From Bdellovibrionales bacterium (GTDB lineage: Bacteria; Bdellovibrionota; Bdellovibrionia; Bdellovibrionales; UBA1609): a DNA stretch of 16,995 nucleotides. The notes under the pieces are model-generated. The model did not search any database. It was not told the origin of the DNA and worked only from the letters and a program-made list of their open reading frames with translations. The DNA lies in the NCBI GenBank assembly GCA_028279085.1, contig JANQSX010000198.1:1-16995 (forward strand), read 5' to 3'. Position numbers and translations under genes: made by a program. Every line of letters begins with the position of its first letter. Positions within the stretch are counted from its first letter, which is position 1. This document shows positions 7,226 through 15,309 of the stretch, in pieces.

Positions 7226-8569
7226 TTAGTAGATTTTCTTATCTTCATCATCCGGAGATTTTTCTTCGGATGATTTATCATCTTCACTACTAAAAATTGA
7301 AGTTTCCTCCGTCACCGGTTCAATAGTGGGATCACTTTCCTCCGATCCTTCCTCTTCCGGGTAATTTTTGAACAAAGAATATATTTTTCTTTCAAACCAT
7401 TCCTTTTCCGCTAAAGACACACATACAGAAGTAGCTAAAATAGAAAGAGGGATCACGGCAAAAATCAAATTTTGAATCCACTCCCCTTGCTCCAGTCCCC
7501 TTTGCAAAGGCAAAGTAGCCAGCACAGCACAAGCCAGCCCTCTAGGTCCCATAGCTGTAGCCGTAATAGCATCCAATTTGGAAAAATATTCACTTTTAAA
7601 TACCAAGCGAATAGAGAGATAACGAGTAATAAAAATAAGAGCTGTTAAACAAAGTGCCCAGAAGACAGAAGAAAAGCCTTTGATTTGAATTAATAAACCT
7701 AAATAGAGAAAGAAAAAAGTACGTAATAAAAAAGTCACTGCACTTAAAATAGTAAGCTCACCGGAAGACACCGGTTTATCTTCTAAAGTATTTCTTAAAG
7801 TTTTGGGAAAAAGATTAATATTAGCCAAAGTAAAGCCAAGACTTAAAACCCCTATAGCTCCGTTTAAAGACATAAACTCCAAAACACCATAAGTGAGCAA
7901 AGCCCCCGCTTCTCCGGCAAAAGGCAGTTTGGACACTTCTGTTTTTTTCCTTAGAAAAGCCCATATAATACCGGAAGCAACTCCTATACCTACTGACAAA
8001 AGAGGAGTAAAACCGAGACTGGTAAAAAATTTTCCAACACTACTGCTCTCTGAAGTGAGATATTCCAAAAGCCCCAAAAAAATTACAATAGTTAAGACAT
8101 CCGTAAAAGCAGACTCTAAAGAAAGCACGGTCTTTGTTTGTTTTTTAACGGAAAGAGGTTTCACCATGGGAATAACAATAGCGGAAGAAGTGCTTCCGAT
8201 ACCCACACCCACTAAAACAGCCAACATGATAGGCAAAACAGGAAGTAATACAATAGTAGTAACAGCAGTTATAGAGAAAAAACTTAATAAAGACAGAGTA
8301 AGGGCTGATAAAGAAGATTCCATTAAATCTTTAAAACTTAAATGAAGCCCTCCTTCATAAAGGATAATAATCAAAGTTATAATAGATAATACTTTCCCCG
8401 CCTGACCTAAATGAATATCCGGTTGAATAAGACCTGTAACAGTAGGACCCAGAATAAAACCAATAATAATTAAAATGAGAAGATCGGGAACTTTAGTTTT
8501 TACGAAAAACCAACTAAGAGCATGCCCTACGAAGAATAAAACAGAAAGTCCAATAATAATAATATCCAT
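7226..8569 (-). CDS. Monovalent cation:proton antiporter (CPA superfamily)
   Basis: This is an inner-membrane exchanger of the Na+(K+)/H+ antiporter superfamily. The 447 residues hold about a dozen hydrophobic segments up to residue 385, the usual length for the membrane domain alone. IIGFILGPTVTGL (35-47) is the typical second-helix motif, and GSTSSAIVIP (125-134) the unwound-helix motif. SLESAFTDVLTIV (150-162) carries the likely ion-binding Asp157, and AMGPRGLACAV (339-349) resembles NhaP/KefB-type proteins. The residue before Asp157 is Thr rather than the Asn or Asp usual in CPA1 or CPA2. No TrkA-N (nucleotide-binding) domain follows; residues 404-444 form a short acidic tail instead. RBS GAGGA is just upstream of ATG 8569. 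It follows speA by 34 nt, so cotranscription is likely. The exact substrate ion cannot be read from the sequence. Confidence 0.88.
   Translation of the reverse strand: MDIIIIGLSVLFFVGHALSWFFVKTKVPDLLILIIIGFILGPTVTGLIQPDIHLGQAGKVLSIITLIIILYEGGLHLSFKDLMESSLSALTLSLLSFFSITAVTTIVLLPVLPIMLAVLVGVGIGSTSSAIVIPMVKPLSVKKQTKTVLSLESAFTDVLTIVIFLGLLEYLTSESSSVGKFFTSLGFTPLLSVGIGVASGIIWAFLRKKTEVSKLPFAGEAGALLTYGVLEFMSLNGAIGVLSLGFTLANINLFPKTLRNTLEDKPVSSGELTILSAVTFLLRTFFFLYLGLLIQIKGFSSVFWALCLTALIFITRYLSIRLVFKSEYFSKLDAITATAMGPRGLACAVLATLPLQRGLEQGEWIQNLIFAVIPLSILATSVCVSLAEKEWFERKIYSLFKNYPEEEGSEESDPTIEPVTEETSIFSSEDDKSSEEKSPDDEDKKIY
7247..7274. repeat. Strong hairpin inside the antiporter tail, near the convergent junction
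   Basis: ATCATCCGGAGA (7247-7258), loop TTTT, TCTTCGGATGAT (7263-7274) form a 12-bp stem with one G-T mismatch. It lies in the acidic-tail codons of the antiporter and 45 bp beyond the stop of the opposite gene. No T-run follows on either strand, so it is not a classical terminator. It may instead protect mRNA ends. Confidence 0.4.
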
Positions 8570-8603
8570 ATTTCCTCTTAAGATTCTTTATAAATACTCA
8601 AGA

Positions 8604-10595
8604 CTATCCTAAATAAGTGTAACCGGCTAAAGCCTGGGAGTAATTTTTAAGTAATTTACCGGCTTCCTCTCTGGAAAGCTTTCCATTTAATACAGCTCCC
8701 TCTGTTCTCTGATGCAGCTTCTCCATTAAATCCCTTTTATGATAACCCACATATTTAAGCATGTCATATATAGAGTCCCCTTCCACATGATGATCCACCG
8801 AGTAATTGCCATTTTTACTAATAGAGACATGAATAGCGTCCGTATCCCCGAATAAATTATGCATGTCACCTAAAATTTCCTGATAAGCACCGGTTAAAAA
8901 AGCAGCCATATAATAAGGAACTCCTTTTTTAAGAGAATGCACCATTAAATGTTTTTCATTTTTCCAAAGCTGATAGTTCATAAAATGAGCGATTTTACCA
9001 TCCGAATCACAAGTGAGGTCTGCAAGACTTGCCCGACGCATAGGTTTTTCATCTAAACGATGAATAGGCATAATAGGAAACAAATGTCCTAAAGCCCAAG
9101 AGTCCGGCAAACTTTGAAAAACAGAAAAATTAGAAAAGTAAATATCAGCCAACTCATCTGTCAAAACCTGGAAAATTTCTTCATAATCTTCTTTCCCTTC
9201 TGTCAGTTTTTTTAATCGAGAGGCGGCAACACAATAAATATTTTCCGCTAAAGCGGCTTCTTTTAGATTCAACACTCCATAGATAAATAACTGATGGATG
9301 TCTTTCTTTTTTTCAATAAGATCATTAAAAGACTCACTAATAGGATTTTTTTCCAAACCTTTATATATTTCATAAAGATCTTTTACAAAAGCATGAGTGT
9401 TATCTTCTATAAGAAATGCGTTTTTTGCAGTATTTGTTTTTCCTGAATTTTTATCAAAGAAAAAATCCGATTCCATATCTTTTTCAATGAGGTTGGCATC
9501 CATTACATTAAAAACGAGAAGAGAACTATGAGCCACTATAAAACGACCGGATTCAGAAATAATATGAGGATGAGGGCTGTTATTTTCATCACATATTGTT
9601 TGCAAGTGATAGACAATATCATTCACATATTCCTGAGTGCTATAATTGGTGGAGGAGTGGGACTGTCCTGTACCATCATAATCCACTCCCAAACCTCCCC
9701 CCACATCCATGTATTCAATTTTTACCCCGAATTGATAAAGTTCTGTCATAGTCCGGGCGGCTTCCCGAATGGCCGATTTAATAGGATGAATGGAAGGCAC
9801 TTGAGAGCCAATATGAAAATGTAAAAGTTTTAAATGCTCCAAGGCGGAATATTCTTTTAAAATTTCAAGCCCTTGAACAATTTCACTGGCTGTAAGACCA
9901 AACTTGGATTTAAAGCCGGAGCTTTCCATCCATTTTCCATTTCCCTGGGTATTGAGTTTAACTCTAAATCCAATATTAGGCTCCACTTTTAGATTTTGAG
10001 CGGTTTTTAAAATAATATTAAGCTCTTCTAACCGCTCTACTACAATAAAAATACGCATCCCTGCTTTGAGGGAAAGAAGCGCTGTTTGAATATATTCCGC
10101 ATCTTTAAAACCATTACATATAATAATTCGATCGGGTTCCGTCAAAAGAGCCAAAGCAATCAGTAACTCCGGTTTACTCCCCACCTCTAATCCAAAGTTA
10201 TAAGATCCACCGGACTTAATAATGTCTTTAATGACATAACTTTGTTGGTTAACTTTAATGGGAAAAACACCTTGATATTTTCCTTGATAACCATATTCCT
10301 GTATAGCCTTATCAAAACAGGTACTTAATTTTTTCATCTGAGAGTGAATAATATCAGGAAATCGAATAAGAACCGGCAAACGAACATTTTGTTTTCCTAA
10401 TTCTGTTACGATTTTATAAAGATCCAGATGAGGACCTTCAGCACCTTGAGGCGTGATCTCCACATGACCATTGGAATTAAGAGTAAAAAAATCTCCTCCC
10501 CATACATCCACCCCATAAGCTTTGAGGCTTTCCTCTATTGTCCATTTTTCCACTTTCTCTATAGGAGAAAATGGCACTACACTTGTTTTTTTCAT
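8604..10595 (-). CDS. speA: Biosynthetic arginine decarboxylase
   Basis: This PLP enzyme converts L-arginine to agmatine and CO2, the first step of the agmatine route to putrescine and spermidine, consuming one proton per turnover. At 663 residues it is close to the 658-residue E. coli SpeA. Visible landmarks are the N-terminal YGVDVWGGDFF (27-37), the Schiff-base lysine K114 in GVFPIKVNQQ, GLEVGSKPELL for cofactor binding, the HIGSQ segment, and near the C terminus DSWALGHLFP and CDSDG with the active-site cysteine C529. It belongs to fold III, like LysA at the left edge. RBS AAGGA lies 9 nt before ATG 10595. leuS ends 67 nt upstream and the antiporter starts 34 nt downstream, all on one strand. 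No agmatinase or agmatine deiminase gene is visible in the window, so the next step must be encoded elsewhere. Confidence 0.96.
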   Translation of the reverse strand: MKKTSVVPFSPIEKVEKWTIEESLKAYGVDVWGGDFFTLNSNGHVEITPQGAEGPHLDLYKIVTELGKQNVRLPVLIRFPDIIHSQMKKLSTCFDKAIQEYGYQGKYQGVFPIKVNQQSYVIKDIIKSGGSYNFGLEVGSKPELLIALALLTEPDRIIICNGFKDAEYIQTALLSLKAGMRIFIVVERLEELNIILKTAQNLKVEPNIGFRVKLNTQGNGKWMESSGFKSKFGLTASEIVQGLEILKEYSALEHLKLLHFHIGSQVPSIHPIKSAIREAARTMTELYQFGVKIEYMDVGGGLGVDYDGTGQSHSSTNYSTQEYVNDIVYHLQTICDENNSPHPHIISESGRFIVAHSSLLVFNVMDANLIEKDMESDFFFDKNSGKTNTAKNAFLIEDNTHAFVKDLYEIYKGLEKNPISESFNDLIEKKKDIHQLFIYGVLNLKEAALAENIYCVAASRLKKLTEGKEDYEEIFQVLTDELADIYFSNFSVFQSLPDSWALGHLFPIMPIHRLDEKPMRRASLADLTCDSDGKIAHFMNYQLWKNEKHLMVHSLKKGVPYYMAAFLTGAYQEILGDMHNLFGDTDAIHVSISKNGNYSVDHHVEGDSIYDMLKYVGYHKRDLMEKLHQRTEGAVLNGKLSREEAGKLLKNYSQALAGYTYLG

Positions 10596-10662
10596 TATTT
10601 ATCATCCTTATAAAATATAACTTTAAGTAATGACCTGATGAACAATCTTTTTTCATAAGTAA

Positions 10663-13056
10663 CTAAGTGATAATATTCAGGATGCGGCCGACTTTGTAAA
10701 TAACTTTTTTAATTGTTTTCCCTTTTAAAGCATTTTGCACGGCTTTTTGCTCTTTAGCGGCTTTAAGAGCTTCTGTTTCACTGGTACTTGTTGAACAGGA
10801 AATAGAACCCCTTGTTTTCCCATTTACCTGCACTCCTATTATCCGCTTTTGTTCCTGCACCAGCTCTTTTTTAAAAGTGGGCCAGGGGTGAAGAGAAACA
10901 AAACCCTCCCCTCTCAAAGCGGACCATATTTCCTCAGCAACATGGGGAGCAAAAGGCATCAGTAATTGAGATAAAGTTCTTAATGCTTTGTGATTTCTCA
11001 CTTGCTTTCTATAAAGCTCGTTGACTAAAATCATCATGGCACTAATGGCCGTATTAAAATTAAGGCTTTCAATATCCTCTGTTACCTTTTTAATAGTGTG
11101 ATTAAGAAGAGAATTGATACTATGATTTACATCCCCTTGTTCCGCCAAAACTTTTCCTTTTTCGTCAAAACAAAGTCTCCACACCCTTTCTAAAAAGCGT
11201 CGACTCCCTTCAATTCCCTGTAAAGACCAAGGCTTATCTTTTTCCAAAGGACCTAAGAAGGTAATATAAACCCTGATTGTGTCAGCTCCATATTTATCCC
11301 TAAGAGGATCAAGATTGATGGTGTTGCCGCGAGACTTAGACATTTTTTGACTGTCTTCCCCTAAGATCATTCCCTGATGCACTAATTGTTTAAAAGGCTC
11401 TTTATGAGACACCATCTTCATATCGTATAAAAATTTTTGCCAAAACCGAGCGTAGAGCAAATGCCCCACTGTATGCTCCGGACCCCCCACATAAAGATCC
11501 ACCGGCATCCAATATTTTTGCTTTTCAAAATCAAAAGGAGCTTTATCATTTTTAGGATCTGTATAACGTAAAAAATACCATGAAGAAGCCGCATAACCAG
11601 GCATAGTGCTGTCTTCTCTTTTTCCTTTTTCTCCCGTTTTAGGATCGATAAAATTAATAAATTCCTTATGACGAGCTAATGGAGGCTCTCCCTCTTCCGA
11701 AGGTTCATAATGAGTCGTTTCAGGAAGAGTGACAGGTAAGTCTCTTTCGTCAACAGCTTTTGTTTGATCTTTAAAATGCACAACAGGAAAAGGCTCTCCC
11801 CAGTATCTTTGCCTGGAAAAAATCCAATCTTTCAGTTTGTATTGAATTTCTTTTTTCCCACACTGAATTTTTTCCACCTCCTGAATAGCTCTTTCAATGG
11901 CTTGCTTTTTATCTAATCCGTTTAAAAAATCCGACTGAATATGTAAACTATCTTCTGTAAAAGGAAGTTCTTCACATTCCATAATTTTTTTAATTGATAA
12001 ATTAAATTTTTTAGCAAACTCAAAATCTCTCTCATCATGAGCCGGCACAGCCATAATAGCCCCTGTTCCATAATCCATAAGAACATAATCTGCAACCCAT
12101 ATTGGAATTTCTTCTTTTGTAAAAGGATGAATAGCATAAGCACCGGTAAAAACACCGGTTTTATTCTCCGCAGCCTTTCGATCTACATCAGAAATACGAA
12201 GGGCTTTTTCTTTGTACTCTTGAACTGTTTTTTTATGTTCTTTTGTAGTCACCTCCATTGTTAAAGGGTGCTCGGGAGAAAGCACCATAAAGGTCACTCC
12301 AAAGATAGTATCCGGGCGAGTAGTAAATATTTCCACTGTTTTATTAACGCTTTTAATAGGGAAAAAGATTCTTGCTCCTTCACTTTTTCCAATCCAGTTT
12401 CTTTGCCCTTCTATTGTTCTTTCCGGCCAGTTAAGAAGTTTTAAATCCTGTAATAATCTTTCCGCATATTTTGTTATAGACAGAAGCCATTGCTTAATCG
12501 GTTTTTTTACAACCGGATGACCTCCCACTTCACTCTTACCTTCAACAACTTCTTCATTAGCCAAAATAGTTTTTAGAACAGGACACCAGTTCACCGGCAC
12601 TTTTTTTTGATAAGCAAGCTTTTTCTTAAAAAACTGAATAAAGAGGAACTGAGTCCATTTATAATAATCCGGTTCACAAGTGGAAATTTCTCTGTCCCAA
12701 TCAAAACTATATCCAAAAGACTTAAGCTGCCGACGAAAATTATCAATAGCCTGATGAGTGATAATTGAGGGATGAATACCGGTGCGAATAGCATATTGCT
12801 CTGCCGGAAGTCCAAAGGCATCATAGCCCATTGGATGAAGCACATTAAAACCTCGGCATCTTTTATAACGGGCTATAATTTCCGTGGGAGTATAAGAAGC
12901 CAAATGACCTATGTGCAGGCCCGAACCGGAAGGATAAGGAAACATACTCAAGGCATAAAATTTAGGTCGGCTATAATCCACTTCCGCTTTAAAACATTGA
13001 TTTTCCGCCCACTTCTTTTGCCACTTAAGTTCTAAGGTTTTATGATCAAAAGCCAT
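10663..13056 (-). CDS. leuS: Leucyl-tRNA synthetase, compact form
   Basis: This cytoplasmic class I synthetase charges tRNA-Leu and hydrolyses mischarged products. The HIGH motif is H48-I-G-H51 in SGLHIGHLASY. The CP1 editing domain spans roughly 225-410 and contains TTRPDT (245-250) and PAHDERD with the conserved Asp341-region acid. KMSKS is at 571-575. The C-terminal anticodon-binding and tail regions end with NGKTRGSI and VIYKVGRILNIIT. At 797 residues it is shorter than the E. coli enzyme (about 860). Segments such as the DNFRRQLKSFGYSFDWDRE stretch resemble chlamydial and spirochaetal LeuRS. The methyltransferase gene ends 41 nt upstream. The start is preceded by AAGGTAGG close to ATG 13056, a modest ribosome site. 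All catalytic motifs are present, so it should be active. Confidence 0.97.
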   Translation of the reverse strand: MAFDHKTLELKWQKKWAENQCFKAEVDYSRPKFYALSMFPYPSGSGLHIGHLASYTPTEIIARYKRCRGFNVLHPMGYDAFGLPAEQYAIRTGIHPSIITHQAIDNFRRQLKSFGYSFDWDREISTCEPDYYKWTQFLFIQFFKKKLAYQKKVPVNWCPVLKTILANEEVVEGKSEVGGHPVVKKPIKQWLLSITKYAERLLQDLKLLNWPERTIEGQRNWIGKSEGARIFFPIKSVNKTVEIFTTRPDTIFGVTFMVLSPEHPLTMEVTTKEHKKTVQEYKEKALRISDVDRKAAENKTGVFTGAYAIHPFTKEEIPIWVADYVLMDYGTGAIMAVPAHDERDFEFAKKFNLSIKKIMECEELPFTEDSLHIQSDFLNGLDKKQAIERAIQEVEKIQCGKKEIQYKLKDWIFSRQRYWGEPFPVVHFKDQTKAVDERDLPVTLPETTHYEPSEEGEPPLARHKEFINFIDPKTGEKGKREDSTMPGYAASSWYFLRYTDPKNDKAPFDFEKQKYWMPVDLYVGGPEHTVGHLLYARFWQKFLYDMKMVSHKEPFKQLVHQGMILGEDSQKMSKSRGNTINLDPLRDKYGADTIRVYITFLGPLEKDKPWSLQGIEGSRRFLERVWRLCFDEKGKVLAEQGDVNHSINSLLNHTIKKVTEDIESLNFNTAISAMMILVNELYRKQVRNHKALRTLSQLLMPFAPHVAEEIWSALRGEGFVSLHPWPTFKKELVQEQKRIIGVQVNGKTRGSISCSTSTSETEALKAAKEQKAVQNALKGKTIKKVIYKVGRILNIIT

Positions 13057-13097
13057 CCTACCTTAATAAAAAAGTTTTTTGATTCCAGTCAACCCAT

Positions 13098-13883
13098 TTA
13101 ATAGGTATTATTATATTGCTGAACAATTTCCAGCTTAGTGAACCAGGCTACCCCTCCATTGGCACAGGAGTTTCCTTTCCATTTCATAGTTTGAAACCGA
13201 TGTATCAGCTCCTTTTTATTTATAAAAGATTTTATAAAGTAGCCTCTGTTGTTTGCTAGAGGTTTCTTGATGACTTTGTGAGGAGCCGCTCCAAATATAA
13301 AAAAATCAGAATTAGGGAGTTCTGAAAATGTAAAATCATCTGTCTTGATTTTTTTTGGATTCACCCTTAAGTCCTTTCCTTTTGACTTATCTAATATGAA
13401 AAAAGAACAAGGAGAATGTCTCTTTTCACCATTAAATGTAAAACAATTTTTTCCCAAATCCATTATATGTTTTATTCTCCAGTTAGCAGGTATAATTTTC
13501 TGCCTGTTATATTTATTATATGTATTAGGTAACACAAAAGCGACAGTACATACATTGCTGAAAGAAAAAGCATGCTTCAAAAAAGCATCACTTAAAGAAT
13601 GATTTTTACCAAAAGGGGGATTACCAACAACAAGAGCTTTTTTATACTGAGGATCAATTCTGAATTTTAACCAATCATATTTGATAATTGTTTTATCTTC
13701 CGGCTGTATATCAATACCAATTTTATTGTTATGTTTGATTTTTTTTAAGAAAGCGCCGTTGCCTGCACTAGGCTCAATAATATAATCATAAAACGGCATT
13801 TGTGCTAATAGTCTTGAAAGACACTTTTCAACAGTGTTTTTATTAGTATAATATTTATCCAGTTCCTGATAATTTTTCTTCAT
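13098..13883 (-). CDS. Orphan adenine-type DNA methyltransferase
   Basis: A 261-residue SAM-dependent methyltransferase, probably modifying N6 of adenine in DNA. LDKYYTNKNTVEKC (8-21) matches the N-terminal motif X region of this type. IEPSAGNGAFL (36-46) is SAM-binding motif I, IGIDIQPED (55-63) the acidic loop, and VVGNPPFGK (85-93) the catalytic NPPF motif IV. The last 90 residues, including GYFIKSFINKKELI (214-227) and AWFTKLEIVQQYN (246-258), look like a small recognition domain seen in phage-like and restriction-linked enzymes of this shape. No restriction enzyme lies beside it. Its start overlaps the stop of the hydrolase by ATGA, implying coupled translation. The region has only one CCGG site, unlike its housekeeping neighbours, which suggests horizontal gain. 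An RNA substrate cannot be excluded, because NPPF also occurs in RNA N6-methyltransferases. Confidence 0.8.
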   Translation of the reverse strand: MKKNYQELDKYYTNKNTVEKCLSRLLAQMPFYDYIIEPSAGNGAFLKKIKHNNKIGIDIQPEDKTIIKYDWLKFRIDPQYKKALVVGNPPFGKNHSLSDAFLKHAFSFSNVCTVAFVLPNTYNKYNRQKIIPANWRIKHIMDLGKNCFTFNGEKRHSPCSFFILDKSKGKDLRVNPKKIKTDDFTFSELPNSDFFIFGAAPHKVIKKPLANNRGYFIKSFINKKELIHRFQTMKWKGNSCANGGVAWFTKLEIVQQYNNTY

Positions 13884-14629
13884 CTTTCATTATTATAAAA
13901 TTCTTTTAAAAAATTTAAAACTGTTTTAACATATAGCTTCCTATCATTTTTTAAGCCTTCCAGGTGAGAGCTGTTTGGCAAGCGGCACACGATTGGTTTT
14001 ATATTTTTTATTTTCTGAAAAAAATCATTAATAAATATAGGGGGTATTAATTGATCTTTTTCCCCTTGAAGACTGAGAATGGAAAAATGCCGCGGAAGGT
14101 TTAAATTTTTTACTTTTTTCCAAGCGAATCTATCATAAAAAGCAAAATACATTTTTCCTGCTAGATAAAACTTTAACACAATATTACTTACTCGGAGATG
14201 ATAAGTGAAAAATCTCCAGGAAGCGGCGATAAGGTGGGAAAACGGACCTCCATCACAGATTAAGGCTTTAATGTCTTTTCTTTCAGAAGCCATTAACAGA
14301 GCAGACAAAGAAGGGTAAGAAAAACTGAAAATAATTTTATCACCACTTAATTGGTTTAACTGTTGTTTTAATTCTTCTGTCCATGTTTCCACAATTCCCG
14401 TTTTGTTTTTTTTCATCATTGGAAAAAAATCTTTCCAATGCTCTTTTCCACTTAAAAAAAAGGGATATGTATAAACATCAAAACCATTTTGGTTAAGAAA
14501 TTCCACATGGTATTTGAATTGCTCAGGCACTCCTCCTAAATGATGAATCAAGACAATTAATACATTATGTTTTTTATTATCTGATGGGTGGTATGTTCCT
14601 TTTACATTTGCGTTATCAGTTACAGTCAT
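13880..14629 (-). CDS. Alpha/beta hydrolase-fold protein with altered nucleophile elbow
   Basis: A 249-residue protein with the layout of an alpha/beta hydrolase. VLIVLIHHLGG (23-33) gives the first strand and oxyanion loop. The predicted nucleophile is Ser104 in FSFSYPSLS (101-109), the acid Asp192 in LQGEKDQLIPP (187-197), and the base His222 in PNSSHLEG (218-225). The elbow lacks both glycines of the usual G-x-S-x-G, which is odd although the triad is kept. There is no signal peptide, so it is probably cytoplasmic. It overlaps its upstream O-methyltransferase neighbour and its downstream DNA methyltransferase neighbour by 4 nt (ATGA) each, so all three are probably translated together. Substrate unknown; esterase, lipase or thioesterase activity are all possible. 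A non-catalytic role is also possible given the elbow. Confidence 0.75.
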   Translation of the reverse strand: MTVTDNANVKGTYHPSDNKKHNVLIVLIHHLGGVPEQFKYHVEFLNQNGFDVYTYPFFLSGKEHWKDFFPMMKKNKTGIVETWTEELKQQLNQLSGDKIIFSFSYPSLSALLMASERKDIKALICDGGPFSHLIAASWRFFTYHLRVSNIVLKFYLAGKMYFAFYDRFAWKKVKNLNLPRHFSILSLQGEKDQLIPPIFINDFFQKIKNIKPIVCRLPNSSHLEGLKNDRKLYVKTVLNFLKEFYNNER

Positions 14630-15276
14630 TTCTTAATACCGACCGTAAGACCTTCCGCTGTAGGAATCAAAGTGGAGTTATATAAGCCGGAAGTGGCTAC
14701 TTCTTTGTTAAATTGTTTCATCACACTCAAAGCTTTCTCTGATGGCTCCTTTTCCGGTTCTCCATACACCGCACCAAAAAGAAAAGTATTGTCCGCAACC
14801 AAAAGCCCACCCGATTTTAAATATTTGTTACTCCAGTGTAAATAATCCAGGTAAGCTCCCTTATCCGCATCGATAAAGATCATATCAAATGGCGCTTCGG
14901 CTTTTAGTTTTTCCAAGCTTTCCAGAGCTGATCCAGGAAGGAAGTGAATTTTGGCGGCAGAAGGATCCTCTTGCATTAAGGCTTTGGCTTTTTCCTGGCT
15001 TTTTTGCTCTATATCTAATGTAAAAAGTTGTCCATCTTCAGGAAGGGCACGGGCAATCATTAAGCTGGAGTAACCATAAAGAGTGCCTATTTCCACCACT
15101 TTCTTTACCTGAAGGGCCTTGGATAAAAAATGCACAATTCCACCTTCATAAGCGGAGATCTGCATATAGCTGACATTTTCTTTTTCAGAATGATTACGAA
15201 TACTCCGCAGAATATCATCCTCTTTGGAAAAAACCTGTTTCAAGTAAAGACTTTTAGCTGTTTCTTTTGTTCTCAT
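14626..15276 (-). CDS. Class I SAM-dependent O-methyltransferase (catechol/caffeoyl-CoA or tRNA type)
   Basis: A 216-residue cytoplasmic methyltransferase of the metal-dependent O-methyltransferase family. KVVEIGTLYGYSSLMIA (59-75) is SAM motif I, LFTLDIE (84-90) binds the ribose, and MIFIDADKGAYLDYL (132-146) with ADNTF (161-165) supplies the metal ligands Asp136, Asp162 and Asn163. Length and motifs match both small-molecule catechol methyltransferases and the tRNA wobble-uridine enzyme TrmR (YrrM); sequence alone does not separate them. The start is well supported by AAGGAAGAGG just before ATG 15276. It is the first gene of the leftward run and overlaps the hydrolase by 4 nt. The divergent spacer upstream carries a perfect inverted repeat that may regulate it. 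Confidence 0.88.
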   Translation of the reverse strand: MRTKETAKSLYLKQVFSKEDDILRSIRNHSEKENVSYMQISAYEGGIVHFLSKALQVKKVVEIGTLYGYSSLMIARALPEDGQLFTLDIEQKSQEKAKALMQEDPSAAKIHFLPGSALESLEKLKAEAPFDMIFIDADKGAYLDYLHWSNKYLKSGGLLVADNTFLFGAVYGEPEKEPSEKALSVMKQFNKEVATSGLYNSTLIPTAEGLTVGIKK

Positions 15277-15309
15277 CCTCTTCCTTTTTTACATAAGATA
15301 TTGAGTCCT

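Noticed and set aside
7893..8345. 150-codon plus-strand open frame opposite the antiporter
   Set aside because: It lies wholly antisense to a gene with clear family motifs and shows no motif or ribosome site of its own.
13064..13092. TTGACT-N17-TTATTA on the minus strand as a leuS promoter
   Set aside because: Transcription would start at about 13057, right at the leuS ATG, leaving no leader. The AAAAAACTTTTTT stretch between the boxes also makes chance likely.
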